Position numbers and translations under genes: made by a program. Below, piece after piece: positions 47,375-55,997 of a stretch of DNA of 64,000 nucleotides. How positions within the stretch are numbered: position 1 is the first letter of the stretch; each line of letters begins with the position of its first letter. The stretch covers positions 1-64,000 of the forward strand of contig CALFWZ010000079.1 in NCBI GenBank assembly GCA_937928405.1, written 5' to 3'. The stretch is from an uncultured Saprospiraceae bacterium. GTDB lineage: Bacteria > Bacteroidota > Bacteroidia > Chitinophagales > Saprospiraceae. Below the pieces are notes generated by a model. The model made no database searches. It was not told the DNA's origin and saw nothing but the letters and a program-made list of their open reading frames with translations.

Positions 47375-47435
47375 GAAGAACCTTAAAATTTATATATTAT
47401 CTTGCAGGCAAATAATTTACATCATCTGTTTGCTA

Positions 47436-48482
47436 ATGAGAAAGATCTTACCTAAATATTATTCAACCTTCCCTTCAGGATTTACACAGCTTGTATCGAC
47501 AGAACTAAGCAAAGATTTATCAGATTTTAAGTTGATTCGCCCCCTAGATGGCCTGATTGAATACGCAACTAGTTCAACGCTTAATAAGATTAAGGGACTT
47601 TCTTATTTGAACAATTCGTTTAAGTTGATCTTTAGGCTTGAGGCTTCTTCTAAGAAACCTCTGGAGAAAATGATTCGTTATATTCTTTCGAAAAAGAGAA
47701 TTAGTAGTGAAATTGGCATTAGCGGAAATCGTTACAATGAAACGTTCAGAATAATTTTTTCTTACGAAAATCAACTTGTTAAAGTCCGAAATGATTATAT
47801 CAAACAGCTCGAAAGAAAGATAGGAAAAGAAACTGGTCTGAAGGTTAACAGAGCAAAGCCAACCTACCAGTTTTGGATATTATTCAGAAGTGAAGGTTAT
47901 GTATATTTTTCTTTAAGAATAACTAAATTACAAAAAGAAGATAAACATCGATCTAAAGGACAATTAAGACCTCAGGTTGCTGATCTCATGGTAATCCTAT
48001 CTGAACCTAAAGAAGATGAGTTATTTTTAGATCCCTTCTGCGGAAGTGGAATTATTCCAATTGTTCGTGCTAGAAAACTTAGAAAGAGTCTGATTTTCGC
48101 CAGTGATCTGGATGCTAAAAATATTAAAGGAGTTAAGGAGAAACTCAAAAAATTAAAACTCAAGAATACAGTTATCTCGAGGGTTGATGATGCCTTAAAC
48201 TTAGAGCGATTTAAGAATAATTCTATCCATAAGATTGTAACTGATCCACCTTGGGGGTTTTATGAAAAAATGGAAAATGAAAAAGAGTTTTATTCGACTA
48301 TGCTTAAAGAATTTATTCGAGTACTCTCAAACGATGGTCTAATTATATTGCTCATCGGAAATGTCAATTTATTTACAGAAGTTTTTACACAGTTTAAAAA
48401 AGATTTAACGATTACTGAAAAATACAATTTATTAGTATCAGGTAAAAAATCTTTTATTTATAAAATAAAGAAGGTTTTATAA
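47436..48482 (+). CDS. THUMP-domain RNA methyltransferase (Trm14/RlmL-like)
   Basis: A 348-residue SAM-dependent methyltransferase. The N-terminal half (about 1-165) has the shape of a THUMP RNA-binding domain, ending in YVYFSLRITK. The C-terminal half is the UPF0020-type catalytic domain with DPFCGSGIIPIVRA (SAM site) and TDPPWGF, the (N/D)PP(Y/W) motif of N-methylating enzymes. Relatives make N2-methylguanosine in tRNA or 23S rRNA. Such a gene is out of place in an NRPS cluster. It could be a housekeeping gene caught in the locus, or give self-resistance by modifying an RNA target. The start is ATG 47436; an extension to TTG 47370 lacks THUMP-like sequence. Confidence 0.82.
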   Translation: MRKILPKYYSTFPSGFTQLVSTELSKDLSDFKLIRPLDGLIEYATSSTLNKIKGLSYLNNSFKLIFRLEASSKKPLEKMIRYILSKKRISSEIGISGNRYNETFRIIFSYENQLVKVRNDYIKQLERKIGKETGLKVNRAKPTYQFWILFRSEGYVYFSLRITKLQKEDKHRSKGQLRPQVADLMVILSEPKEDELFLDPFCGSGIIPIVRARKLRKSLIFASDLDAKNIKGVKEKLKKLKLKNTVISRVDDALNLERFKNNSIHKIVTDPPWGFYEKMENEKEFYSTMLKEFIRVLSNDGLIILLIGNVNLFTEVFTQFKKDLTITEKYNLLVSGKKSFIYKIKKVL

Positions 48483-48584
48483 CAAATCCTAGGGATGAAT
48501 AGAAGCAGTAATAGCACCTGAAGAGGAGCATTGAGTTTTCTATTTAATCGTCTCAAATACAGGGGGTGTTAAAGAGCCATAAAA

Positions 48585-49475
48585 ATGATGATCATGAAGA
48601 AAAATAATTTTAATCTAGTAGTCATTATTCCTACCTGTAACAGACCCCAACTGGTAGCGGATTGCCTAGATAGCCTTAAAAAGCAGTCGATTGAAATCGA
48701 ACAAATTTTGGTAATTGATCAATCTGATAATTTGGAGACCAAAGCTGTCTGTGAAAAGTATAATCTTGAATATATTCACAAATCGTTTAAGAATAAATCG
48801 CTAGCCGTAAATTATGGAATTGAAAATTCTGATTCAGAATATATTGCGGTTGTGGATGACGATGTGATACTAGCTGAAGATTGGGCAGAAATAGCTAGAG
48901 ACTGTCTGCAAAACGAAAACTATTCCATTGTTCAAGGTCAGATAATTGCAGGAGAAGTGGAGGGCGAACTAAAAGAGTCTAGACTTAATGATGTTGATAT
49001 GAGACGACAAGTCTACAGAAAAAATATAATCACACCAATTTTTAAGATAGGTTGCAATTTCGTTTTTTCTCGATCTGTACTTGACAAAGTAGGCTTATTT
49101 GATACCTTGTTTGGCCCAGGAGCTAGATTTCCAAGTTCTGATGATAATGATTGGGGGTATAGACTTTTGAATCTGGGAATTAAAGCCTTGTATGAACCTA
49201 GATTAAAATTAACGCATCAGTCGTGGCGAGATGAGCACGCAGACCTAAAACAAATGAGTGAATATGGTTATTCTTTAGGTGCTTTTTTAGCCAAAATAAA
49301 AATGACTTCGAAATTGGATTTTATTTATCACTTGTGCGCTGTTGAGTATTGGTTATTAAAAAATACATTATTCAGTTTTAAAAGTAAAAAAGTTCGCAAA
49401 CCATTTCAAGTATATAAAACGCAATTCCATAAAGGACTTTTTGACTACTCCAAAAGTATTAACTCCTTAACCTAA
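48585..49475 (+). CDS. Family 2 glycosyltransferase
   Basis: A 296-residue GT-A enzyme. VVIIPTCNRPQLVADCLDSL near the start is the nucleotide-binding beta strand of GT2, VVDDDV (about 89-94) the metal-binding DxD, and SSDDNDWGYRL the acceptor/base region. No membrane segment of note, so it is probably a soluble or membrane-associated cytosolic enzyme. Three in-frame ATGs (48585, 48588, 48594) are possible starts. First of the tailoring glycosyltransferases after the NRPS; donor and acceptor cannot be read from the sequence. The 102-nt spacer before it is GC-mixed and holds only weak inverted repeats. Confidence 0.87.
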   Translation: MMIMKKNNFNLVVIIPTCNRPQLVADCLDSLKKQSIEIEQILVIDQSDNLETKAVCEKYNLEYIHKSFKNKSLAVNYGIENSDSEYIAVVDDDVILAEDWAEIARDCLQNENYSIVQGQIIAGEVEGELKESRLNDVDMRRQVYRKNIITPIFKIGCNFVFSRSVLDKVGLFDTLFGPGARFPSSDDNDWGYRLLNLGIKALYEPRLKLTHQSWRDEHADLKQMSEYGYSLGAFLAKIKMTSKLDFIYHLCAVEYWLLKNTLFSFKSKKVRKPFQVYKTQFHKGLFDYSKSINSLT

Positions 49476-49499
49476 ATCAGGTACTTAGTCTTAAAAAAT

Positions 49500-49528
49500 C
49501 AGGAAGTATCTCTCTGATACACCGCCTG
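49500..49528 (+). promoter_or_regulatory. Hairpin before the first GT4 gene
   Basis: CAGG-AA-GTATC-TCTCT-GATAC-ACCG-CCTG: two stacked stems separated by an internal loop, ending 31 nt before the start codon. Confidence 0.4.
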
Positions 49529-49559
49529 TAGTTTAATTAATTAGTTTTCAAATTAGGAT

Positions 49560-50684
49560 ATGAACAACCATAAAAAGGTTGTACTTCATATGGTACAACC
49601 GATCTCTGAAACTGAGTTTGGAGGGGCAGATCTACATGTCCTAGATCTAGCTCAAAAGCAAAACGAAATTGGGATATTCGAACCGATTATTCTATTGAGT
49701 AAAAATAAAAAATTGCAGCAACGGTTTACCGAATTAGGTATCAAATGTCTCTGTGGTTATGAAGCTAAAAACATTTTAGCCTTTATCCGTTGGGCAAATA
49801 GAAAGTTAAAAACTAACACCATAGATTTGATTCATAGCCACGGATACGATAGTAATTATCAGATGGTATTGCTAAAAAAAATGTTTCCAAAAAAATGGAA
49901 GAAAATTCCTACCGTCATTACGAGTCATGGCTGGATTGAAACCAATTTTTTCTTAAAATTTAAAACACGTCTCGACTTTTACTGCCATTCTTTTGCTGAT
50001 GCATTGATCGTATGTGCAAAAAAGAATTTAAAAAGATTAAAAAAAGTGGATGGTCAAACTCATGATTTTGTTCCCAATGGAATTTCCTTTGATCCGTTTA
50101 ATAAACAGAGTATAGAGCAACTTCCTTACAAACAACTATACGATCGACAGCTCAAAAAAGTAGCCTACGTGGGTAGGCTTTCAGCAGAAAAAAGAGTCGA
50201 CTTGTTTTTGAAAAGTGCTTTTGAGGTACTGAAAAAAAGAAACGATGTGGTGTACTTTGTTGTAGGTGATGGCCTTGAAAATTCCAGCTTAAAAAAAATG
50301 GTAGAGGATTCGGGACATAGTGCTAACATTTGTTTTACAGGTCTCTTGGAAAACGTTTCAGAAATATATAAAAATATAGATTTACTCATACTTAGTTCGG
50401 ATACCGAAAGTACTCCTAGAGTGGTCATTGAAGCACTATATAACCAAGTGCCAGTGGTCGCTACCGAAGTTGGAGATGTTCCGCTGCTAGTCGTTTCTAA
50501 TAAAAATGGATTCGTTGTTCCGAAAGGAGACTGGAAGAAAATCAGTGAACACACTCAAAATATACTAGAAGATGATGAAGTAAAAACACAGCTTGGCAAA
50601 AACGGAAAGGCACATATAGAAAAACATTTTACGATATCCATCATGGAAAATGAGATATCTAATATCTACAAAAAAATAATATAA
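49560..50684 (+). CDS. Family 4 glycosyltransferase
   Basis: A 374-residue retaining GT-B enzyme. The N-domain begins VVLHMVQP and has GGADLHVLDLA; the C-domain shows YVGRLSAEKRVDLFL, then VVGDGLENSSL and STPRVVIEALYNQVPVVATEVG, the GT4 donor-binding EX7E region. No signal peptide. It ends two bases before the next gene, so the two are translationally close. Likely adds a sugar to the peptide or to an earlier sugar; the donor is unknown. Confidence 0.88.
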   Translation: MNNHKKVVLHMVQPISETEFGGADLHVLDLAQKQNEIGIFEPIILLSKNKKLQQRFTELGIKCLCGYEAKNILAFIRWANRKLKTNTIDLIHSHGYDSNYQMVLLKKMFPKKWKKIPTVITSHGWIETNFFLKFKTRLDFYCHSFADALIVCAKKNLKRLKKVDGQTHDFVPNGISFDPFNKQSIEQLPYKQLYDRQLKKVAYVGRLSAEKRVDLFLKSAFEVLKKRNDVVYFVVGDGLENSSLKKMVEDSGHSANICFTGLLENVSEIYKNIDLLILSSDTESTPRVVIEALYNQVPVVATEVGDVPLLVVSNKNGFVVPKGDWKKISEHTQNILEDDEVKTQLGKNGKAHIEKHFTISIMENEISNIYKKII

Positions 50685-50686
50685 CT

Positions 50687-51361
50687 ATGTACTTTAATTT
50701 AATAAATGATTGGGATACGATCAAACACGCTAGACATAATTTAGATTGGTTTGACTCCAAGTGGATACATAATTGGACTTCTAACCAGGATAATGCATCT
50801 GTCATGTTTGAAGCCATCAAATTAATGAAACCTAGAGTCATTATTGAAACTGGAACATTTGAAGGGCATGGGACCTTTCTTATCGCCAAAGCCTTGCATG
50901 AAATTGGCCTTACTGGGACAATCTATACGATTGATTATGATGGTGATCCACTTACCAAATTAGAGGAAGAGGAATGGACAAAACTCAAAGAAATTCGTGA
51001 TGCTAACCTGGCAGCAGTTCGACAGAAATTCCCTGAGATTGAAATCCAATTTATTAATGGAGACTCTCGCGTGGTATTACCAAAACTGATGCGTGAAAAA
51101 AATATAACATGGGACTTGTTTTATCAGGATTCGATGCATTTCTATACAGGTGTAAAAGCAGAGTGGGATGCGGTAAAAGAATATGCTAGCGAAAATGCAG
51201 TAGCAATATTCGATGATATTTCAGTTTCAAAAACAGAATTTGAACAGGATGGATATAGATTTTGCTCCGAATTCATTAACTCTGAAGAAACGAATCATTG
51301 GACCTATAAGAATACGGATATCGGACACCATCAATTTTGGGTGCAAAAAAAAATAGCATAG
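50687..51361 (+). CDS. Class I SAM-dependent methyltransferase
   Basis: A 224-residue Rossmann methyltransferase. Motif I is IIETGTFEGHGTFLIAKAL, motif II-like YTIDYDGDPL, and later FINGDSRVVLPKL and FDDIS. The arrangement resembles the Methyltransf_24 and cephalosporin-hydroxylase-like (CmcI) groups that O-methylate sugars or phenols. It lies 2 nt after a GT4 gene and before another GT4, so a sugar hydroxyl is a natural substrate; the aromatic residue predicted for NRPS module 3 of the large protein is another option. Family fair, substrate unknown. Confidence 0.8.
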   Translation: MYFNLINDWDTIKHARHNLDWFDSKWIHNWTSNQDNASVMFEAIKLMKPRVIIETGTFEGHGTFLIAKALHEIGLTGTIYTIDYDGDPLTKLEEEEWTKLKEIRDANLAAVRQKFPEIEIQFINGDSRVVLPKLMREKNITWDLFYQDSMHFYTGVKAEWDAVKEYASENAVAIFDDISVSKTEFEQDGYRFCSEFINSEETNHWTYKNTDIGHHQFWVQKKIA

Positions 51362-51436
51362 GGGAATTTCAAATTTCAAATGCTTGAATCCCGTAAGCCA
51401 AACGAATCTTTTTATCAAATTTACATATTACAGAAT

Positions 51437-52705
51437 ATGAATTCAATTATTTTTGTTACGCAGCACCTTCCATTCCCTCCTATCTCAGGAGCTAGAAGAA
51501 GAGAACATGAAATACTAAAGCAATTAAGCAAATCTTACAAACTTCACCTTTTTGTAATATCAAAAGTGTATGAAGAGGATAAAAAATTGATGGACTTAAT
51601 AGATTTTGAAGTGCAAGACATAGAAATTGTCAAGAGTAATTCTCTCTATAAATTAGATAATTTGGAGAGTTTAGAAATACCATTTCAAATTCATAGAAAT
51701 AGGTCTGCTAATATATTAGATCGGTTTGAAGAATACGTCAATTCAGTACAGCCATCAGTGATTCACTTTGAGGGATATTTTCTCTATCCTTTGTATCAGA
51801 AAGAGATGGATATACCGGTAGTGGTAGCAGATCAGAATATTGAATACAATGTAGTTTATCAACAATTTGTAAACAATAAAAAACATAAACTAGCGAGAAT
51901 CTGGCAGCGACAATATCACCTAACCAAATCCTATGAAATCGATATTTGGAAAAAAGCAGATAGGGTAGTGGCAGTCTCAAGTGATGATAAATATGTCATG
52001 GATAAGCACCTCGAAATTCCAGCTACCTTGATTAGTAATGGATACGATCATGACGATCATGGAAAATATTATGGTATCAAAGATAATCTTGATGGCTATG
52101 CTTCGACCCTTCAGAGCAATAATAGCATTAACCTATTATTTGTAGGTAATCATGACTATCCACCTAACGCTGATGCATTAGAATATTTCTTCCCTCTATT
52201 ACACCAGAAATTACAGGAAAAAAGTGATCTCAAGTTCAATTTTACTATTGTTGGTAATAACACAGAAAACGTAGATGAGAAACTAAAAAATATGGACAAT
52301 GCAGATTTTATAGGAAGGGTTAATAACCTAAATGAAATGTACAGAGCTTGTGATATTTTTATTTGCCCTTTACGATTTGGAGGAGGAATCAAGACAAAAA
52401 TGTTGGAAGCAATTAATGCAGAAATTCCAACAATTACCACTTCTGTCGGAGCTCAGGGAATGACTCATATTTTGAAAGATAAACAACCGTTCGTAGTTGT
52501 TGATGATCCTGATGAATTCGCTGATACCATTATTGAATTAGCAAGTAATACAAAGCTATCGACACAATTGAAAGAGAATGCTAAATTATTTAAAGAGAAC
52601 TGGACGACCTGGAGTGATGTTGCCTCTCAATTAAGTGATGTTTATGATGATGTGATCAACGAATGGAGATTTGCTAAGATTATTCAAAAAAGAGCAGTAG
52701 TGTGA
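51437..52705 (+). CDS. Family 4 glycosyltransferase, second copy
   Basis: A 422-residue GT-B enzyme counted from ATG 51437, where the first beta strand MNSIIFVTQHLPFPP begins; an upstream ATG at 51380 adds 19 residues that fit no GT4 start. The N-domain has GARRREHEILKQLS, and the C-domain LLFVGNHDYPPNADALEYF, ADFIGRVNNLNEMYRACDI and PLRFGGGIKTKMLEA, the acceptor/donor region of GT4 enzymes. It resembles glycosyltransferases of exopolysaccharide and natural-product loci. Only distant likeness to the GT4 at 49560. Confidence 0.87.
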   Translation: MNSIIFVTQHLPFPPISGARRREHEILKQLSKSYKLHLFVISKVYEEDKKLMDLIDFEVQDIEIVKSNSLYKLDNLESLEIPFQIHRNRSANILDRFEEYVNSVQPSVIHFEGYFLYPLYQKEMDIPVVVADQNIEYNVVYQQFVNNKKHKLARIWQRQYHLTKSYEIDIWKKADRVVAVSSDDKYVMDKHLEIPATLISNGYDHDDHGKYYGIKDNLDGYASTLQSNNSINLLFVGNHDYPPNADALEYFFPLLHQKLQEKSDLKFNFTIVGNNTENVDEKLKNMDNADFIGRVNNLNEMYRACDIFICPLRFGGGIKTKMLEAINAEIPTITTSVGAQGMTHILKDKQPFVVVDDPDEFADTIIELASNTKLSTQLKENAKLFKENWTTWSDVASQLSDVYDDVINEWRFAKIIQKRAVV

Positions 52706-52754
52706 CCTTTAGAAAAGAAAGCCATTTTGTATTATTTTATGAAAAAAGAAAGCT

Positions 52755-53417
52755 ATGTTAAACGGTACCTGCTTCATCTCTCCGCATTCAGATGATACTT
52801 GTATTGCGGGGGCTTTGACTATACAAGCAGAAGTCTTACCGAGACCATACAGTATGGTTACGGTTTTTAGTAAATCAAGATATATAGATGCTTCATTTAA
52901 GTTGAAAACTAAGAGCAAAGAAATTATCAGTCAACTTAGATGTGAAGAGGATAATGCCTTCTGTCAGGCCTTGAATATACAACCTTATTTTCTTGACAAT
53001 AGTGATTGTGATTTGAGAAAAAATGCGGTCGATTTCTTACCTGAAATAACATTAGATGCGGATCTTCTTCAAATATTAATAATCCAACTGAAAGACTTAT
53101 TGCAGGAGATTAAACCCAAAGTAGTAGTCATGCAATATCCTTTTGGACCAAAACAACATATTGATCACCGCTTAACTTTAAAAGCAATAGAGATCATTCA
53201 GCGTGATTTAAACTATGACTTATTATTCTTTGATGATTTACCTTACTCATTTGTAAATGAAACCCAAATAGCTGTAAAAAATACAATTGACCTTACAAAA
53301 GAAAATTACACGCTGAAAAGAAAATTAATGAATATCTATAATTCTCAAATGTGTAGCTATTTCTACGATAGCATCTCTATGTTGCCACATGAGCGTTTAC
53401 TAGAAAAAATAAAATAA
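52755..53417 (+). CDS. PIG-L family deacetylase
   Basis: A 220-residue protein. SPHSDDT at 9-15 matches the zinc-binding (P/A)HPDDE motif with His11 and Asp14 kept; Pro is Ser and the final Glu is Thr. HIDHRLT in the second half supplies the third zinc ligand. PIG-L enzymes remove N-acetyl groups from GlcNAc on glycolipids, mycothiol precursors and glycopeptides such as teicoplanin. Between glycosyltransferases it probably deacetylates an attached amino sugar, which the acyltransferase at 53979 could then re-acylate. Its stop overlaps the next start by one base (TAATG). Confidence 0.83.
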   Translation: MLNGTCFISPHSDDTCIAGALTIQAEVLPRPYSMVTVFSKSRYIDASFKLKTKSKEIISQLRCEEDNAFCQALNIQPYFLDNSDCDLRKNAVDFLPEITLDADLLQILIIQLKDLLQEIKPKVVVMQYPFGPKQHIDHRLTLKAIEIIQRDLNYDLLFFDDLPYSFVNETQIAVKNTIDLTKENYTLKRKLMNIYNSQMCSYFYDSISMLPHERLLEKIK

Positions 53418-53962
53418 TGAGATTGATAATTGATATGGACGATGTCTTAGCGGATACTAGTGAGTATTTACGCAAAGTATTTTATCAAAAAACAGGTAAA
53501 CTATTTAAGGATGATCAATTGATTGGCATTCGAATAGAATCCTTATTGACCCAAGAGGAAAAGGACATCTTAGACGCTATCTATAAAAGAAAAGAATTCT
53601 TTGAAAATGTACCTGTTATGAAAGGAGCCGTAAGTGTTGTCGAGAGACTTTGGTCTATTTATGACGTCTACATCGTTTCGTCTGCCATTCAATATCCTTT
53701 TTCTTTAGAAGCCAAAGTTAACTGGATGGTAAAGCATTTTCCGTTTTTTAATTTAGACCGACTAGTCCTCTGTGGAGATAAAAGAATTGTCAAAGGGGAT
53801 ATTATGATCGATGATAATGACTTCAACCTTTTACCGTTTCAAGGTAGGAAAATTTTATTTAATTCACTACATAATAGTCAAGACACTCGATTTGAAAGAG
53901 TAAGGTCGTGGAAAGAAATTGAAGCGTTACTCTGTATTGAAGAGACGGCAAAATTTATATAA
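53417..53962 (+). CDS. 5'(3')-deoxyribonucleotidase-like HAD phosphatase
   Basis: A 181-residue HAD protein of the NT5C type. The nucleophile loop LIIDMDDVLADT has Asp6 and Asp8; VYIVSSAI holds the second Ser motif; a Lys in KRIVKGD and MIDDNDFN complete the active site. Characterised relatives dephosphorylate deoxynucleoside monophosphates. The one-base overlap with the PIG-L gene suggests a role in the sugar series, perhaps cleaving a phosphorylated sugar or a nucleotide by-product. That role is inference. Confidence 0.83.
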   Translation: MRLIIDMDDVLADTSEYLRKVFYQKTGKLFKDDQLIGIRIESLLTQEEKDILDAIYKRKEFFENVPVMKGAVSVVERLWSIYDVYIVSSAIQYPFSLEAKVNWMVKHFPFFNLDRLVLCGDKRIVKGDIMIDDNDFNLLPFQGRKILFNSLHNSQDTRFERVRSWKEIEALLCIEETAKFI

Positions 53963-53978
53963 AAAATATAATTTCCCA

Positions 53979-54911
53979 ATGAAGGTAATTCCATTTAGTT
54001 ATAAAGACCATACGCTATATTATCCATATTTAAAACCATATAAATTGGCAAAGGATTATAAGTACCTATGTTCCTCAAAGGAATGGATTATGGCGTATCT
54101 GGAAACGTTTAAGCCCACTAAGAATTACTTATTCACAAATGAACATAATTATTTTATTCTTACGGAGACAAATGGATCACTACACTTTTGTGGTGGAGAG
54201 TTTAATGATTTCAATGGTATCAATAATATAGATACCTATACTGAGTTCAACATGGAATCACTTTTTATAGAGATAAAGAAAATACAACCGAGTTTATCGC
54301 TTACGAATGTATTTGAAGATAGTATAATAGATTTATTTGATAGGGGTTCGTATTCAACCACAAAAACACAAAGTATTTCAATTATTCGATATACTAGCGG
54401 ATCATTTGCTGAATTGATCTCCAAGAGAATACGTAAAATGTATTTTAAATACCAAGATAGATTATCCTTTCAGCGGATTTATGCAAAAGATTTTAGTGAT
54501 ACGACTTATCGTCAGATCAATTATATGCTTAAACGGAGACAAGAAAAATTAATTAAATATCACGGGGATAATAGAAATTTATCATTTAATAATCATTTCA
54601 ATGATTTTATAATGAGGATTATTTCAAATAAAGACATCCATGATGAATTTTTCATTGATGTTGCTTATGAAGAAGATGTTCCAGTTGGTATGTCATGGAA
54701 CTTCGTCCATAATGGAAATATTATTTGCTATTTACGGAGTCATGCGAATGGTGATAACAAAATATCTTATGGTCTTATCCTTGATTATTGGTCTGCTATC
54801 AAAAATGATGAGGAAAGTATTATGAAATGGGATTTTACTAGAGGAACCGAAAATTACAAGTATAGACTAGGAGGCGTTGAGTACCTTTTGAATAATTTTA
54901 AAATTGCCTAA
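53979..54911 (+). CDS. GNAT-fold acyltransferase of the CelD/BcsL/FemAB-like group
   Basis: A 310-residue protein counted from ATG 53979; an ATG at 53919 would overlap the preceding gene by 44 nt. The C-terminal part (about 160-300) has the double-GNAT look of CelD/BcsL and FemAB-like enzymes, most clearly the terminal motif MKWDFTRGTENYKYRLGG, and VAYEEDVPVGMSWNFVHNG before it. Such enzymes transfer acyl groups to amino sugars or amino acids to lipids and peptides. After a PIG-L deacetylase, N-acylation of the freed sugar amine is a plausible role. The N-terminal 150 residues are Tyr- and Phe-rich with no motif I know. Confidence 0.72.
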   Translation: MKVIPFSYKDHTLYYPYLKPYKLAKDYKYLCSSKEWIMAYLETFKPTKNYLFTNEHNYFILTETNGSLHFCGGEFNDFNGINNIDTYTEFNMESLFIEIKKIQPSLSLTNVFEDSIIDLFDRGSYSTTKTQSISIIRYTSGSFAELISKRIRKMYFKYQDRLSFQRIYAKDFSDTTYRQINYMLKRRQEKLIKYHGDNRNLSFNNHFNDFIMRIISNKDIHDEFFIDVAYEEDVPVGMSWNFVHNGNIICYLRSHANGDNKISYGLILDYWSAIKNDEESIMKWDFTRGTENYKYRLGGVEYLLNNFKIA

Positions 54912-54943
54912 AGAATTATTTTTTAATAATACAAACCAAGAAT

Positions 54944-55912
54944 ATGAAAGATACGCTAAAAAAATCAGAAAGTATTGTCACCGTAGTACTTCTAACTTAT
55001 AATAGTTCAAAATATATCGATAAGTGTTTAAAGTCAATTGAACGTCAGTCGTTTGATAATTTTGATGTATTAATAGTTGATAATAATTCAAAGGATGATA
55101 GTATTGATAAAGTCAACACCTTTATGGGTAATCCTCACTTTAAAATTTTAGCTAATGATGAAAATCTAGGCTGGGCCGGAGGTAATAATTATGCTATAAA
55201 AAATATTAAAACCAAATATGCGGTATTATTAAATATTGATACGATTGTTCATGAGGATTGGTTGAAAAATTTAGTAGAATTCGCCGAAAGTAAAGAGAAT
55301 TTAGGAGCTGCTTCTTCCAGTATTTTAGAATTGAAAGATTACCCAAAAGTCACAGAAGGTTTTCCACTCCATTTTGAATTAGATAAAGGCTTAATCACTT
55401 CTGCACAGCGAACAAATGAAAATGTAGAAGTGAGTTTTGTTCCCGGAACTGCCATGCTTCTTAACTTGCCAGCGCTTGGAAAAGAAGCTTACTTTAGAGA
55501 TGATTTTTTTATGTATCATGAAGATGTGGAATTTTCTTTGCGTGTTTCGAATAAGTATCAACTTTACTATTGTGGGGACTCAATAGCCTGGCACGATAGC
55601 AAACAATCCTTTTCTAACCCAAGAACTTGTAAATTAGCAATAAAAAACCTGTTCACTTGTTTAGTAGAATACCAGTCTTCGCGCGATTTTTATAAAAATT
55701 ATTTTTCTTATTTAAAATCATACCTAAAATATTTTTCGTTTTATAGTCGCTTCTATCCTGTTTTATATACTTATTACTTTTTAAAATATTGGTTCCTTGC
55801 TGGATTTAAAAAATTATCCTATGATAAAAATCAAAAGCAAGCAATTAAAACTAATAAACTTAATGAGCATTATTTAAATGGGAAAAAAAGAGAATTCTCT
55901 TTCATATTTTAG
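54944..55912 (+). CDS. Family 2 glycosyltransferase (rhamnosyltransferase-like)
   Basis: A 322-residue GT2 enzyme: VTVVLLTYNSSKYIDKCLKS at the start, VLIVDNNSKDDS for nucleotide binding, LLNIDTIV as the DxD-equivalent region, and FFMYHEDVEFSLRV, which is typical of rhamnosyltransferase-type GT2 proteins. A hydrophobic aromatic stretch near 260-300 could touch the membrane. It differs from the GT2 at 48585, so a separate linkage is likely. Donor unknown; no dTDP-sugar genes lie in the window. Confidence 0.86.
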   Translation: MKDTLKKSESIVTVVLLTYNSSKYIDKCLKSIERQSFDNFDVLIVDNNSKDDSIDKVNTFMGNPHFKILANDENLGWAGGNNYAIKNIKTKYAVLLNIDTIVHEDWLKNLVEFAESKENLGAASSSILELKDYPKVTEGFPLHFELDKGLITSAQRTNENVEVSFVPGTAMLLNLPALGKEAYFRDDFFMYHEDVEFSLRVSNKYQLYYCGDSIAWHDSKQSFSNPRTCKLAIKNLFTCLVEYQSSRDFYKNYFSYLKSYLKYFSFYSRFYPVLYTYYFLKYWFLAGFKKLSYDKNQKQAIKTNKLNEHYLNGKKREFSFIF

Positions 55913-55997
55913 ACTATGCGATCAAATAATTGGTAATTCCTGTCCCTAATATTTAATGTTAGCTTATTAAAGCCCTTCTCCTAAAGAAAAAATAATT

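Noticed and set aside
47370..47435. TTG-started extension of the THUMP methyltransferase
   Set aside because: The TTG lies in a hairpin arm and the extra 22 residues are hydrophobic and unlike a THUMP start; ATG 47436 is better.
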